Counted from the stretch's first letter, positions 8,195 to 16,863 are shown. The stretch is 64,000 nt of DNA from Geodermatophilus telluris (GCF_900102745.1 NZ_FMZF01000002.1:682001-746000), one strand, 5' to 3'. Notes: a model not told the origin generated them from the letters alone. Program-made: numbers and translations.

Positions 8195-8689
8195 GTGGCG
8201 GACGTGGACTTCCAGCACCTGTCGACGCTGCTGTGGCGGGAGCAGGAGCTGCTCGACCTGCTGCTGTTCAAGGCGGAGGAGAAGCAGTACCTCATCCTGT
8301 CGGGCAAGACCCGCTGGCTGGCGCGCATCGCCCACGAGATCGAGGTCGTGCTCGACCAGCTGCGCACGCTCGAGGTGGAGCGCGCCGCGGTGACCGAGTC
8401 CCTGGCCACCCGGCTCGGCGTCGGCGTCAACCCGTCGCTGCGCCAGCTCGCCGAGGTGGCCCCCGCGCCGTGGAACGACCTGCTGGGCCGCCACCACGAG
8501 GCGTTGCTCGTGCTCGTCACCGACCTGCGCAGCCTCTCCGACGCCAACCGCGAGCTGATCGAGGGTGGCCTGGCCGCCCTCGGCGACGCCCTGGTCTCGG
8601 TGCGCCAGCCCTCGGCCGGCACCTACGGCGCCAGCGGCCGCTCCGAGGCCGGCAGCTCCCGCGCGGTCACCCTGGACGGTGCCCTGTGA
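8195..8689 (+). CDS. flgN: FlgN-type flagellar export chaperone
   Basis: Helical 164-aa protein; GTG 8195 is preceded by GAGGGAGG. It has the FlgN pattern: early LSTLLWREQELLDLLLFKAE, then KQYLIL, a long amphipathic helix, and LLVLVTDLRSLSDANRELIE near the end. FlgN keeps the hook-filament junction proteins FlgK and FlgL soluble before export, and those two genes follow directly. The stop overlaps the flgK GTG by 3 bases (GTGA), so translation is coupled. Confidence 0.88.
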   Translation: MADVDFQHLSTLLWREQELLDLLLFKAEEKQYLILSGKTRWLARIAHEIEVVLDQLRTLEVERAAVTESLATRLGVGVNPSLRQLAEVAPAPWNDLLGRHHEALLVLVTDLRSLSDANRELIEGGLAALGDALVSVRQPSAGTYGASGRSEAGSSRAVTLDGAL

Positions 8690-10119
8690 GTGCCTTCTCC
8701 GCCCTGAACACCGCGACGACGGCGCTGTGGGCCGCCCAGCGCGGCCTCGACGTCACCGGCCAGAACGTTGCCAACGTCAACACCGAGGGCTACTCGCGGC
8801 AGCGGGTCGACCTGCAGGCCATGGGCGGCACCGCCCTCCCCGCGATCCACTCGGTGAGCAGCGCCGTCGACGGCGGCGTGGACGCCGAGAAGGTCCGGCG
8901 GGTGCGCGACGCCCTCCTGGAGGCGCGCGCCCACCTCGAGACGGCCGACACCGCCCGGCTCACCGCGGAGAGCGCGGCGCTGTCCCAGGTCGAGGAGGCG
9001 TTCCGCGAGCCCGGCGACAAGGGCCTGCAGAGCATGCTGACCGCGGTCTGGGCCGGCTTCTCCGACCTGGCCAACTCGCCGCTGACGCTGGCCTCGCGCA
9101 GCCAGGTGCTCGAGCGCCTGGACACCCTCGCCGACGGCCTGCGCACCTCCCGCGCCGCGCTGGACCAGCAGTGGGACCAGACCCGCGACGGCCTGGCCGC
9201 CCTCGTCGCCGACGTCGACACCAGCACCCGGGCCATCGCCGACCTGAACGCCAGCATCCGGCAGGCGACGCTGGCCGGCCTGCCGGTCAACGAGCTCGCC
9301 GACCGGCGGGACGGCCTGGTGATGCAGCTGGCGCAGCAGATCGGCGCCACCGCGGTGCCGCGCGCCGACGGCGTCGTCGACGTCACCGTCGGCGGGACCA
9401 GCCTGGTCTCCGGCGGCACCTCCGTCGGCCTCGCGCTGGCCGGCACCGCCAAGCCCGACGACGCCACCACCGACCCGCCCCGCCTGGTCACCGTCCCCGG
9501 CGGCACGGTGCTGCGCCCCGGCGGCACGGCCGCCGGCCAGCTCACCGCGCTGACCGCCACCGTCCCGGCCTACCGCACCCAGCTCGACGAGTTCGCCCGG
9601 TCGCTGGCCGGCACGCTCAACACCGCGCACGCCCAGGGCTTCGACCTCGAGGGCCAGCGGGGCGGCCCCCTGTTCGACGACGGCTCGGGCGCGGCCACCG
9701 TCGACCTCACCAAGGTCACCGCCGCCACCATCACCCTGCGGTCGCTGCGGCCCGAGCAGGTGGCCGCGGCCGCGACCGACCCCGCCGCGCTCGGCGGCAG
9801 GACGTCGGCCGACGGCCGCAACGCCGACGCCCTGTTCCGGCTCAGCCTCGACACCGCCGGCCTGGACGCCACCTACCGCACGTTCGTGGTGGGACTGGGC
9901 GTGGAGTCCTCGGTGGCCGCCCGCAACCTGGAGGTGCAGTCGGTGATCTCCACCCAGGTGGACGCCGCCCGCGAGTCGGTCTCCGGGGTCAACCTCGACG
10001 AGGAGATGACCAACATGCTGTCCTTCCAGCACGCCTACAACGCCGCGGCCCGCATGGTGAGCGCGATCGACGAGGCGCTGGACACCCTGATCAACCGCAC
10101 CGGCGTCGTGGGGCGGTGA
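8686..10119 (+). CDS. flgK: Flagellar hook-associated protein FlgK (HAP1)
   Basis: First hook-filament junction protein, 477 aa from GTG 8686. The N-terminal signature (ALNTATTALWAAQRGLDVTG, QNVANVNTEGYSRQRVDLQ) and the C-terminal signature (GVNLDEEMTNMLSFQHAYNA, AARMVSAIDEALDTLINRTG) are both intact. It is at the short end for FlgK because the middle region is compact. Overlaps flgN and is followed 5 bases later by flgL. Confidence 0.95.
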   Translation: MSAFSALNTATTALWAAQRGLDVTGQNVANVNTEGYSRQRVDLQAMGGTALPAIHSVSSAVDGGVDAEKVRRVRDALLEARAHLETADTARLTAESAALSQVEEAFREPGDKGLQSMLTAVWAGFSDLANSPLTLASRSQVLERLDTLADGLRTSRAALDQQWDQTRDGLAALVADVDTSTRAIADLNASIRQATLAGLPVNELADRRDGLVMQLAQQIGATAVPRADGVVDVTVGGTSLVSGGTSVGLALAGTAKPDDATTDPPRLVTVPGGTVLRPGGTAAGQLTALTATVPAYRTQLDEFARSLAGTLNTAHAQGFDLEGQRGGPLFDDGSGAATVDLTKVTAATITLRSLRPEQVAAAATDPAALGGRTSADGRNADALFRLSLDTAGLDATYRTFVVGLGVESSVAARNLEVQSVISTQVDAARESVSGVNLDEEMTNMLSFQHAYNAAARMVSAIDEALDTLINRTGVVGR

Positions 10120-10124
10120 CCTGA

Positions 10125-11027
10125 GTGCGCATCACCCAGAAGGCCGTGGCGCAGACCGCGCTGCTCGGCCTCAACCGCAACCTCACCGAGCTGGGCAAGC
10201 TGCAGCAGCAGCTCACCTCCGGCAAGGTCGTCAGCAAGCCCTCGGACTCGCCGACCGGCGTCAACCGCGCCATGCAGATCCGGCAGGACCAGGCGGCGGT
10301 CACCCAGCAGGCCCGCAACATCTCCGACGCGCAGGGCTGGCTGGACACCACCGACACGACGCTGCGGACCATGTCCGCGCAGGTGCAGCGGGTCCGCGAC
10401 CTCACCGTGCAGGCGTCCAACGAGGGTGCGCTCTCCGAGTCCGGCCGCAGTGCCGTCACCACCGAGCTGCGGGAGATCCGCAAGAGCCTGATCGGCCTGG
10501 CCAACACCTCGGTCGACGGCCGGCCGCTGTTCGGCGGGGTCACCACCGGTGACCGGGCCTACGCCGACGACGGGAGCTACGTCGGGGTCGGCGGCGCCGA
10601 CGGCATCCCGGTCGTGCCGACCACCCGGCGGATCGCCGACGGCGAGGACGTGCGCATCGACGTCACCGGGTCCGAGGCGTTCGGCGACCCGGCCGGCGTC
10701 GACCTGTTCGCCCTCGTGGGGAAGATCGCCGACGACGTCGACGGCGACCCGGCCGCGCTCGGCGGGGACCTCGAGGCGCTCGACGCCTCGCTCAAGCGGC
10801 TGCTCACCGGCCTGTCGACGATCGGCGCCCGCGCGGCGCGGGTGGAGTCCGCCGCGCAGACCAACAGCGACGTGCAGCTCTCGCTGAGCCGGCAGCTGGC
10901 CGACGTCGAGGACGTCGACCTGCCCAAGACGATCATGCAGCTGCAGTTCCAGCAGACCGGCTACCAGGCGGCGCTGTCGGCCACCTCGCAGGTCATCCAG
11001 CCCTCGCTCGTGGACTTCCTCCGGTGA
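10125..11027 (+). CDS. flgL: Flagellar hook-associated protein FlgL (HAP3)
   Basis: Second junction protein, 300 aa, GTG start. The N-terminus (RITQKAVAQTALLGLNRNLT, ELGKLQQQLTSGKVVSKPSD) and C-terminus (PKTIMQLQFQQTGYQAALSA) are flagellin-like D0/D1 helices typical of FlgL. TSVDGRPLFGG is the conserved turn after the second helix. Its stop overlaps the fliW GTG (GTGA). Confidence 0.94.
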   Translation: MRITQKAVAQTALLGLNRNLTELGKLQQQLTSGKVVSKPSDSPTGVNRAMQIRQDQAAVTQQARNISDAQGWLDTTDTTLRTMSAQVQRVRDLTVQASNEGALSESGRSAVTTELREIRKSLIGLANTSVDGRPLFGGVTTGDRAYADDGSYVGVGGADGIPVVPTTRRIADGEDVRIDVTGSEAFGDPAGVDLFALVGKIADDVDGDPAALGGDLEALDASLKRLLTGLSTIGARAARVESAAQTNSDVQLSLSRQLADVEDVDLPKTIMQLQFQQTGYQAALSATSQVIQPSLVDFLR

Positions 11028-11428
11028 CGCTCGCCCCCGTCGCCACGCTGCCCCTGCTGGGCATGGTCACGCCGCTGCCCGGGTTCCCCGAGTTCCGCGA
11101 CTACGTGCTCGTCACCGCCGACGGGGACGGGCTGCTGTTCTGGCTGCAGTCCCTCGACGTCGGCGGCCCGCGGTTCCTGGTCATCCCCCCGGCCCGGTAC
11201 TTCGCCGACTACGACCCCGTCCTCCCCGCCGCCCTGCTCGACGAGCTCGGCCTCGACGACCCCGCCGACGCGCAGGTCTACGTGCTGGTGACCGTGCCGG
11301 CCGGCGGGCCGTCCGCCGCCACGGCCAACCTCCGCGCCCCGGTGGTGGTCAACCCGGCCAACTGGCGGGCCGCCCAGGTCGTGCTGCCTGATGGACGTCA
11401 TCCGATCCGGCGGCGCCTCTGCCGATGA
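11024..11428 (+). CDS. fliW: Flagellar assembly factor FliW (CsrA antagonist)
   Basis: FliW (134 aa, GTG 11024) binds CsrA when flagellin is low and flagellin when it is abundant, so it links secretion to flagellin translation. Family features are GMVTPLPGFPEFRDYVLV at the start, FWLQSLDVGGPRFLVIPP in the middle, and NLRAPVVVNPANWRAAQVVL at the end. It is translationally coupled to flgL and followed by csrA, the usual order in FliW systems. Confidence 0.92.
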   Translation: MTLAPVATLPLLGMVTPLPGFPEFRDYVLVTADGDGLLFWLQSLDVGGPRFLVIPPARYFADYDPVLPAALLDELGLDDPADAQVYVLVTVPAGGPSAATANLRAPVVVNPANWRAAQVVLPDGRHPIRRRLCR

Positions 11429-11514
11429 AGGAGGGGACGGCGCACCCGCCGTCCGGGCCCGCCCCGGCGGGCACCGCCACGGAAGGCCGAACACACACCC
11501 ATGGAGGGGTACCC

Positions 11515-11832
11515 GTGCTCACACTGACCCGCAGCGTCGGCGAGACCATCCGCATCGGCGACGACATCGAGGTGCACGTCGTCGAGGTGCGCGGCGGCAC
11601 CGTCCGCCTCGGCTTCAAGGCGCCCCGCGAGGTGGCCATCCACCGCGAGGAGGTCTACCGGCAGATCGCCGAGGCCAACCTGCTCGCCGCGCAGGTCACC
11701 GCCGACACGCTGGGCGCGCTCGCCGCCTTCGCCCCGCCCGCCGACGGCGGTCCCGGTGCCGCGGCGGCCCCCGCAGCCGCTCCCCGGCCGGCCGTGCCGG
11801 GCGCCGCCTCGCCGGGACCGGCCACCCGCTGA
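11515..11832 (+). CDS. csrA: Carbon storage/translation regulator CsrA, with C-terminal extension
   Basis: RNA-binding dimer that represses translation by covering GGA motifs. GTG 11515 with GGAGG before it gives 105 aa. Residues 1-60 are canonical (LTLTRSVGETIRIGDDIEVH, GGTVRLGFKAPREVAIHREE, VYRQI). About 45 Ala/Pro-rich residues follow, making it longer than the usual 60-75 aa. CsrA is uncommon in actinobacteria. Its likely target here is the flagellin leader. Confidence 0.93.
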   Translation: MLTLTRSVGETIRIGDDIEVHVVEVRGGTVRLGFKAPREVAIHREEVYRQIAEANLLAAQVTADTLGALAAFAPPADGGPGAAAAPAAAPRPAVPGAASPGPATR

Positions 11833-11850
11833 CGACTCGCCACGGACGCG

Positions 11851-11889
11851 GGGCCGGCGCCTCGGCAACTTCCGCCGTGGCGCCGGCCC
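11851..11889 (+). terminator. Hairpin after csrA
   Basis: Perfect 11-base inverted repeat (GGGCCGGCGCC and complement) with a 17-base loop, 18 bases after the csrA stop. It probably ends the flgN-flgK-flgL-fliW-csrA transcript. Confidence 0.6.
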
Positions 11890-12025
11890 GCCCGAGCCCC
11901 ACGGGCGCCGGCGTCAGCAAGAACTGACGAAGGTGCCCCCGCAGATTGCGTAGGGCACGGCGAGTTGTGTGCCCGTCACCGTCCGCTCATGCGCCAGAGT
12001 TGCCCCGAGCACGTCACAGGGGGCG

Positions 12026-12484
12026 ATGAAGATGCGACACAGCGTTGCAGCAGTGCAGGGTGCCGACGTCGAGGCCGGCACCGGTCCGGCGGCCGACACC
12101 GTCGTCGTGCACGTCCAGCTCCGCCCGCGGCGCGGGTCCACCCGCCGCTGCCTCGCCGAGCTGGCCGCGCTGGCCGCGGCCCACCCCGCCGTCGGCTTCG
12201 GCGTCAGCGGCCTGGGCAAGGACGAGCGCGTCGTCCGCGTGACCGTCGGCGTCGAGCTCGGCCCCCGCGAGGCCATCGCACGCTTCTCGCCGCAGGCCCA
12301 GGCCGCCTACGCCTTCGTCAGCGACCTGTTCACGGTCCTCTACGACCACATGCCGGTGTACGCCACCGAGCCCGGCCCCGCCGAGCGCGCCGCCGCGGAG
12401 GCCCTCCTCGGCGCGGCCGACCCCGAGGTCGTCGCCGTCCCCGGCCCCCGCTCCCCGCTGCCGGGCGAGCGCGTCCCCGCCTAG
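12026..12484 (+). CDS. Hypothetical protein in the flagellar locus
   Basis: 152 aa from ATG 12026, which has CAGGGGG a few bases upstream; an earlier in-frame start at 11969 is less likely. The visible pattern is beta-alpha-beta: TVVVHVQLRPRRGSTRRCLA, a helix LAELAALAAAHPAVGFGV, then VVRVTVGVELGPREAIARFS and a helical end. It has no signal peptide or membrane segment. I do not recognise the family; a small ligand-binding or dimerisation fold is possible but unproven. Located between csrA and the second sigma-like gene. Confidence 0.65.
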   Translation: MKMRHSVAAVQGADVEAGTGPAADTVVVHVQLRPRRGSTRRCLAELAALAAAHPAVGFGVSGLGKDERVVRVTVGVELGPREAIARFSPQAQAAYAFVSDLFTVLYDHMPVYATEPGPAERAAAEALLGAADPEVVAVPGPRSPLPGERVPA

Positions 12485-12546
12485 ACCCCTCTCGAGGGGC
12501 CGCCGCCCCTCAGCCGTCGCCTTCCCCGCGATCGCCAGGAGCACCG

Positions 12547-13629
12547 GTGACCCACCCCGCCCCCGCCCCGTCCACCGACACCCGCGCGCCGCTCGTCTTC
12601 GGCGGCCTCCCCGAGGCCGAGGGCTTCGCCCGGGTGCCCATCACGCCGCGCGACCGGGTGCACTTCCGCGCCGACCGCGAGATCCCGCTGGCACGGCTGC
12701 GGGCCGACCTCCCCGACGGCGTGACCGTCAGTCACGACGAGGGGGAGGGGCTCTACCGGGTCGACGGGCCCTGCGGCCAGGGCGGGGTGCTCGCCGACTG
12801 GCTCCGCGCCTGGTGCGCCACGCACGGCGCGACCACGGTCGGCCTGCGCGCCGAGGCCGACGTCCGCCGGCGCGCGCCGCGCGACCTGCCGCCGGCCTTC
12901 CTCGAGGACCTCTGCCGGCACTACATGCCGGTGAGCCTCAAGCGGCTGCAGCGCAACATGAGCACGATCCGGCTGCACCTGCCCGACCCCGACGACCTCA
13001 CCCAGCAGGTCGCCGAGTGGATCCTCAAGGCCGTCGGCCAGTACGACGAGACCAAGGGCGTCCCGTTCGGGGCCTTCCTCGCCACCCAGCTGTCGAAGTG
13101 GGTGCACGACCTGGGCCGCAACGCCCACGGCCGGACGGCGGCCGACACCGAGAACCGGCAGCAGAAGGCGATCGCCGCCTTCCAGGCCGAGCACCAGCGG
13201 CGGCCCACGGAGCGCGAGCTGGCCGCCTACATGGGGCAGAGCGTGGCCACCCTGCGCCGCAACTCGCAGACCGTCGCCACCCTCAACGGGCTGCGCAACC
13301 TGCAGTCGCTGGACGGCACGCCGGACGCGACCGAGGTGCTGCTGCCCGACTCCGACGAGGCGCCCGACCAGATCATGGACGAGGCCGAGCAGACGCTGCT
13401 CTCGCACGCGCTGACCGCCGCCTGCGCGCCCGACCCCACCGCCGCGCGGGGCCAGCGCGCCGCCCAGCCCAACGTGCTGGGCTGGGCGACCTGGTACCTG
13501 ACCACCTGGGGCGGGCAGACCAAGACGCAGGTCTCGGCCGACCTGGGCACCTCGGTGCGCAACATGAACGTGCACGCCGACCGCGTCGAGCGGGCGCTCA
13601 AGGACCGGCTGGCCGAGCTCAGCGAGTAG
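12547..13629 (+). CDS. Divergent sigma-70-like protein
   Basis: 360 aa from GTG 12547, with AGGAG 6 bases before it. The N-terminal 110 residues are of unknown type. Residues about 140-190 resemble sigma region 2 (PDPDDLTQQVAEWILKAVGQ, YDETKGVPFGAFLATQLSKW, VHDLGR). Residues about 210-250 resemble region 3 (RRPTERELAAYMGQSVATLR). The end (TKTQVSADLGTSVRNMNVHA, DRVERALKDRLAEL) resembles a region-4 helix-turn-helix. The promoter-contacting residues are unlike standard sigma factors. It may be a late-flagellar or development sigma, or an anti-terminator-like relative. Confidence 0.7.
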   Translation: MTHPAPAPSTDTRAPLVFGGLPEAEGFARVPITPRDRVHFRADREIPLARLRADLPDGVTVSHDEGEGLYRVDGPCGQGGVLADWLRAWCATHGATTVGLRAEADVRRRAPRDLPPAFLEDLCRHYMPVSLKRLQRNMSTIRLHLPDPDDLTQQVAEWILKAVGQYDETKGVPFGAFLATQLSKWVHDLGRNAHGRTAADTENRQQKAIAAFQAEHQRRPTERELAAYMGQSVATLRRNSQTVATLNGLRNLQSLDGTPDATEVLLPDSDEAPDQIMDEAEQTLLSHALTAACAPDPTAARGQRAAQPNVLGWATWYLTTWGGQTKTQVSADLGTSVRNMNVHADRVERALKDRLAELSE

Positions 13630-13780
13630 CCGGCGAAACGGATCCGATCGGTCCGGCGCACCCGGGTCCATCCGGGTCCGGACCTGCCGATACCGAGAGC
13701 GTGACCACGAGTCCTGCCCGATCCCGCGCCGCCGGCGCCGGAGGGGCGGACCCGCACAGCCGTCCGGGGGGAGGTGCACG

Positions 13781-14125
13781 GTGAGCGTCCTGCCCGCCGG
13801 CGACCACGCCGCCGCGGCGCTGCTCCCGCACTGGCTGTCGGAGCAGGACCGCGGCGACCTGGCCACCGTCGTCCGCGACGCGCTGGCCGAGCCGGGGGTG
13901 CACCCGGTCGCCGCGGTGCACCTGGCCGACGTGCTCACCGAGCTGCACGTGGCCGCCGCCCGCGACGCCGTCTGGCCCGGGCCGGCCGCCCGCGTGCGCC
14001 GGGTGACCGGCTGGGCCGACGACGTGCTGCCGGTGCGCCTCTCGGCCGCCGAGCTCGACAGCGTCCTGGACCTGGCGGACCTGCCGCCGGCCCTGCAGGG
14101 CGTCCTCGGCGGTCGCCGCCCGTGA
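13781..14125 (+). CDS. Hypothetical protein, first of a coupled pair
   Basis: 114 aa from GTG 13781, with GGGGGGAGG upstream. Helical and soluble, with WLSEQDRGDLATVVRDALAE and LADVLTELHVAAARDAVW. No recognised domain. Its stop overlaps the GTG of the next gene as GTGA, so the two proteins are probably made together. Same strand as csrA and the sigma-like gene; a role in motility is only a guess from position. Confidence 0.6.
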   Translation: MSVLPAGDHAAAALLPHWLSEQDRGDLATVVRDALAEPGVHPVAAVHLADVLTELHVAAARDAVWPGPAARVRRVTGWADDVLPVRLSAAELDSVLDLADLPPALQGVLGGRRP

Positions 14126-14880
14126 GCTCCCTGCACCCCCGGTCCCGCGCCGGCCTGCTGCAGCGGCTGCGGCCCGGGCCGGTCGACGTCGACCTCCTCC
14201 GGGAGACCGCCACCGCCGTGCTCCCCGGCCTGGCCACCGGCGGCCTGCGCGCCGCCGTGTCGGCCGACCCCGTGCGCGGTCCCGTGCTGGTCCTCGCCGA
14301 GGACGAGCGCCGGGTGCGCACCCCGCTGCGCGACCTCGCCGAGGACATGACCGACGCCGGCGTGCCCCCGACCGCCGCCGCGGTCGCCGCCGCGCTCACC
14401 GACCTCGTCGCCGCCCGCCCGGTGACCGACGCCGCGGCCGCCGCGACCGGGGTGGCCGTCCTCGACTGGACCGACCGGGCCCGCGCCGCCGTCGGCTGGC
14501 GGGTCGTCGTCCGCCGCGGGGAGCGCACCGTCGGCTGGGCGCCGTCGGACCGCGCCGACGCCGCGGTCGTGGGCCGCACCCGGGCCGCCGCGCTCGGGCG
14601 CGCCGCCGACGCCGGGGGCGTGCTGCGCGTCGAGGGGCCGGTCGCGCTGTGGTCGCACCCCGGCGCGCCGATGCTCGCGTCCGCGGCCCTCGCCGACCCC
14701 GCCCGGCTGCTCGCCCGCATCGCCGACGCCGGGCTGCACCTGACCGAGCCGCACGTCGTCGTCACGCCGGTGCGTCCGGTGGCGTGCGCCTCGGCCGCCG
14801 TCGCCGCCCGGTTGGGCGAGACCGGCGAGGCCTGCGTCCGCCTGCCCTGGTCGCGCCTGCCCGACCTCCGCTGGCTCTAG
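14122..14880 (+). CDS. Hypothetical protein, second of a coupled pair
   Basis: 252 aa from GTG 14122, overlapping the preceding gene by 4 bases. Ala-rich and soluble, with a strand-rich middle (VAVLDWTDRARAAVGWRVVV, RRGERTVGWAPSDRADAAVV). I recognise no family. A hairpin repeat begins at its last stop base (14880), so the repeat may act as its terminator. Confidence 0.6.
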   Translation: MSSLHPRSRAGLLQRLRPGPVDVDLLRETATAVLPGLATGGLRAAVSADPVRGPVLVLAEDERRVRTPLRDLAEDMTDAGVPPTAAAVAAALTDLVAARPVTDAAAAATGVAVLDWTDRARAAVGWRVVVRRGERTVGWAPSDRADAAVVGRTRAAALGRAADAGGVLRVEGPVALWSHPGAPMLASAALADPARLLARIADAGLHLTEPHVVVTPVRPVACASAAVAARLGETGEACVRLPWSRLPDLRWL

Positions 14881-14943
14881 AAGGACCCCGTCGCCCCCCA
14901 CGCCTCGCGAGCTCGGCGCGGGCCCCTGCGACGGGGCCGTTCC
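14880..14943 (-). repeat. Dispersed hairpin repeat, copy 1
   Basis: Member of a dispersed structured repeat. In minus orientation: outer stem CCCCGTCGC/GCGACGGGG, conserved AGGGGCCCG joint, inner stem GCGCC/GGCGT, loop GAGCTCGCGA, tail GGGGTCCTTC. It lies between a plus gene end and a minus gene end, touching the stop codon of the former. Confidence 0.75.
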
Positions 14944-14958
14944 AGTACGTCACCGCGG

Positions 14959-16863
14959 CTACGCCAGGTCGCCGTACTCCCAGTGCCAGGGCTCGGGCTT
15001 CTCGCCGCCGGGCCGGGCCCAGTCGGGGTTGACGAAGCCGAACGCGCCGGCGTGCTGGGTCATCCAGGTCCACTGCGGGGTGCCGGCGACGTTGATCCCG
15101 CCGCAGAGGTCCACCGCCAGCGCCCAGCCGTGGTTCGACGTCCCCGGCACCGCGGCCAGCGCCGGCTTGCGGCGGAACGCGTCGACCTGCGCGCCCATCG
15201 ACCGGTAGGAGTCGGTGATGCACAGCGGGGTGCCGAAGGCCGCCTGGTAGGCCTGCGCCAGGGCCGCGTAGCCGGCCGCCGCGTCGCAGCGCAGCGCGTG
15301 GCCGCGGGCGACCGGGCACAGCGCCGCGGTCGGGATCCGGCCGTTGGACCAGCCACCCCACGCGGGGCTGACCGGACCGGCCGGCGCGGGGACGGCACCG
15401 CAGGCGCCCCGCCCCGACGTCGACACCGGCAGCGGCGCGTTGGGCTCGGCGGGCGCCGGCAGGGTCACCCGGACCGCGCGGGCGTCGGAAGGCACCGAGC
15501 GCACGCCCACCTGGTAGCTCGCCGCCGAGGCGCCGAGCACGTCGTCCCCGCCGAGGTAGATGCCGACGTCGAGGCCGCCGTCGGAGACCAGCAGGTCGCC
15601 GACCTGCAGCTGCGACGCGGGCACCACGGGCGCGGCGGCCCACTGTCCGGCCGCGGTGGTGGGCAGCGCGTACCCGCCGAGCAGGTAGGAGGCGGCCACC
15701 AGACCGCCGCAGTCGTAGGTGTCCGGCCCGGCGGCGCCGGCCACGTAGGGGCGGCCGGCCTGCGACAGCGCGCTGCTCACCGCGGCCACGGTCTCGGCGG
15801 GCAGCACGGTCACCGGCCGGTTGCCGGCCACCGCCCACGCCACGCCGGGCACGGCCTGCCCCGCGGCGTCGAGGGCGGGGGAGAAGCCCTCGGGCAGCGC
15901 GGCCGGGTCGGCCAGCTCGGCCGCCGACGGCGGCTCGACGCCGGCGGCGGCCAGCTCGGTGAGGTAGCCCTGCCAGCGCTGCAGGGCGGCGGCGTTGCGG
16001 GCCTGCTGCTCCCCGGCGGCGGGCACGGTGCCCAAGGCGGCCAGCTGCACCGAGACGTCGAGCCCCAGGTCGCCGGCGGTCTCCCGGATGCCGCCCAGCA
16101 GCGAGCGGGCCTGCGCGGTGGCCGCGTCGACGGCGGACTGCGCGGCGGCCACCCGGGCGGCGGCGGTCCGGACGGCGGCCTCGGCGCGCTCGGCGCGGGC
16201 GACGGCGGCCTCGCGGTCGCCGGCGGCGCGGTCGGCCAGCGCCTGCCGGTAGAGGACGTCGGGGGTGCCGGCCGGTGCGGTGGCGTCGAGGCCGAGCACC
16301 GGCATCCGGGTGAGGGCGGTGGCGCGGTAGAGGTCGGCCGCGGCGGCCCCCACGGTGGCCTGCTCGGCGGCGACGGCGGCGCGGGCGCCCTGCTCGGCGG
16401 CGACGGCCTGCTCCACCGCGGTCCGGCGGGCGGCGATCTCGGTCTGCAGCCGGCGGTAGGTGTCGGCGTCCTGCAGCAGGGTGCTGCGGGCGGCCAGCGC
16501 CAGGCCGGCCGGGTCGCCGGGCACGGTGGCCGCGCCGGGGGCGGACGTGGTCGGCGCGAGCAGCACGGTGAGCACGGGGACGAGCAGGGTGGCCAGGCCG
16601 ACGACGAGCAGCCGGGCCCGCCAGGGGCCGCGCGCGCGAGCGGTCCGGGGGGCGCGGCGGGCGGCCGGGCGGCGGCGGGTGGCCGAGCGCTGGCGGGCGG
16701 CGGCGGGCCGGGCAGGGCGCGGGCGGGCCCCGGCGGGGGCGCTGCCGGCGGTGCGGGCGGCGAGCAGGGCCTGCAGCGCCTGGGCCTCGCGGGCGGTCAG
16801 CGGGCGGCGGGGAGCGGGGACGCCGGCGGTCCGCGGGGAGGCGGTGGTGCGTGGTGCGGGCAC
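14959..16863 (-). CDS. Cell-wall hydrolase fusion: NlpC/P60-like plus VanY-type D-Ala-D-Ala carboxypeptidase
   Basis: 634 aa. The Arg-rich N-terminus is followed by a membrane anchor near 81-103 (LLVVGLATLLVPVLTVLL). A long Ala-rich coiled coil follows at about 125-250, then an NlpC/P60-like domain (DCGGLVAASYLLGG near 383, GDLLVSDG), then an M15 VanY domain with SYRSMGAQVDAF, SNHGWALAVDL near 577 and PEPWHWEY at the end. The VanY zinc/catalytic residues are intact. In the NlpC part the His normally preceding VGIYLG is replaced (LDVGIYLGG), so that domain may be inactive. Acts outside the membrane on peptidoglycan. Confidence 0.85.
   Translation of the reverse strand: MPAPRTTASPRTAGVPAPRRPLTAREAQALQALLAARTAGSAPAGARPRPARPAAARQRSATRRRPAARRAPRTARARGPWRARLLVVGLATLLVPVLTVLLAPTTSAPGAATVPGDPAGLALAARSTLLQDADTYRRLQTEIAARRTAVEQAVAAEQGARAAVAAEQATVGAAAADLYRATALTRMPVLGLDATAPAGTPDVLYRQALADRAAGDREAAVARAERAEAAVRTAAARVAAAQSAVDAATAQARSLLGGIRETAGDLGLDVSVQLAALGTVPAAGEQQARNAAALQRWQGYLTELAAAGVEPPSAAELADPAALPEGFSPALDAAGQAVPGVAWAVAGNRPVTVLPAETVAAVSSALSQAGRPYVAGAAGPDTYDCGGLVAASYLLGGYALPTTAAGQWAAAPVVPASQLQVGDLLVSDGGLDVGIYLGGDDVLGASAASYQVGVRSVPSDARAVRVTLPAPAEPNAPLPVSTSGRGACGAVPAPAGPVSPAWGGWSNGRIPTAALCPVARGHALRCDAAAGYAALAQAYQAAFGTPLCITDSYRSMGAQVDAFRRKPALAAVPGTSNHGWALAVDLCGGINVAGTPQWTWMTQHAGAFGFVNPDWARPGGEKPEPWHWEYGDLA

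Noticed and set aside
13666-13693. GCCGATAC upstream of the gene at 13781 as a fourth flagellar-sigma promoter
   Set aside because: The -10 is good but the expected -35 position reads GTCCA, a poor match, so it is not listed as a promoter.
12481-14901. 806-codon minus-strand frame opposite the sigma-like and hypothetical genes
   Set aside because: Composition is that of a shadow frame and it runs through several real genes with good ribosome sites on the other strand.
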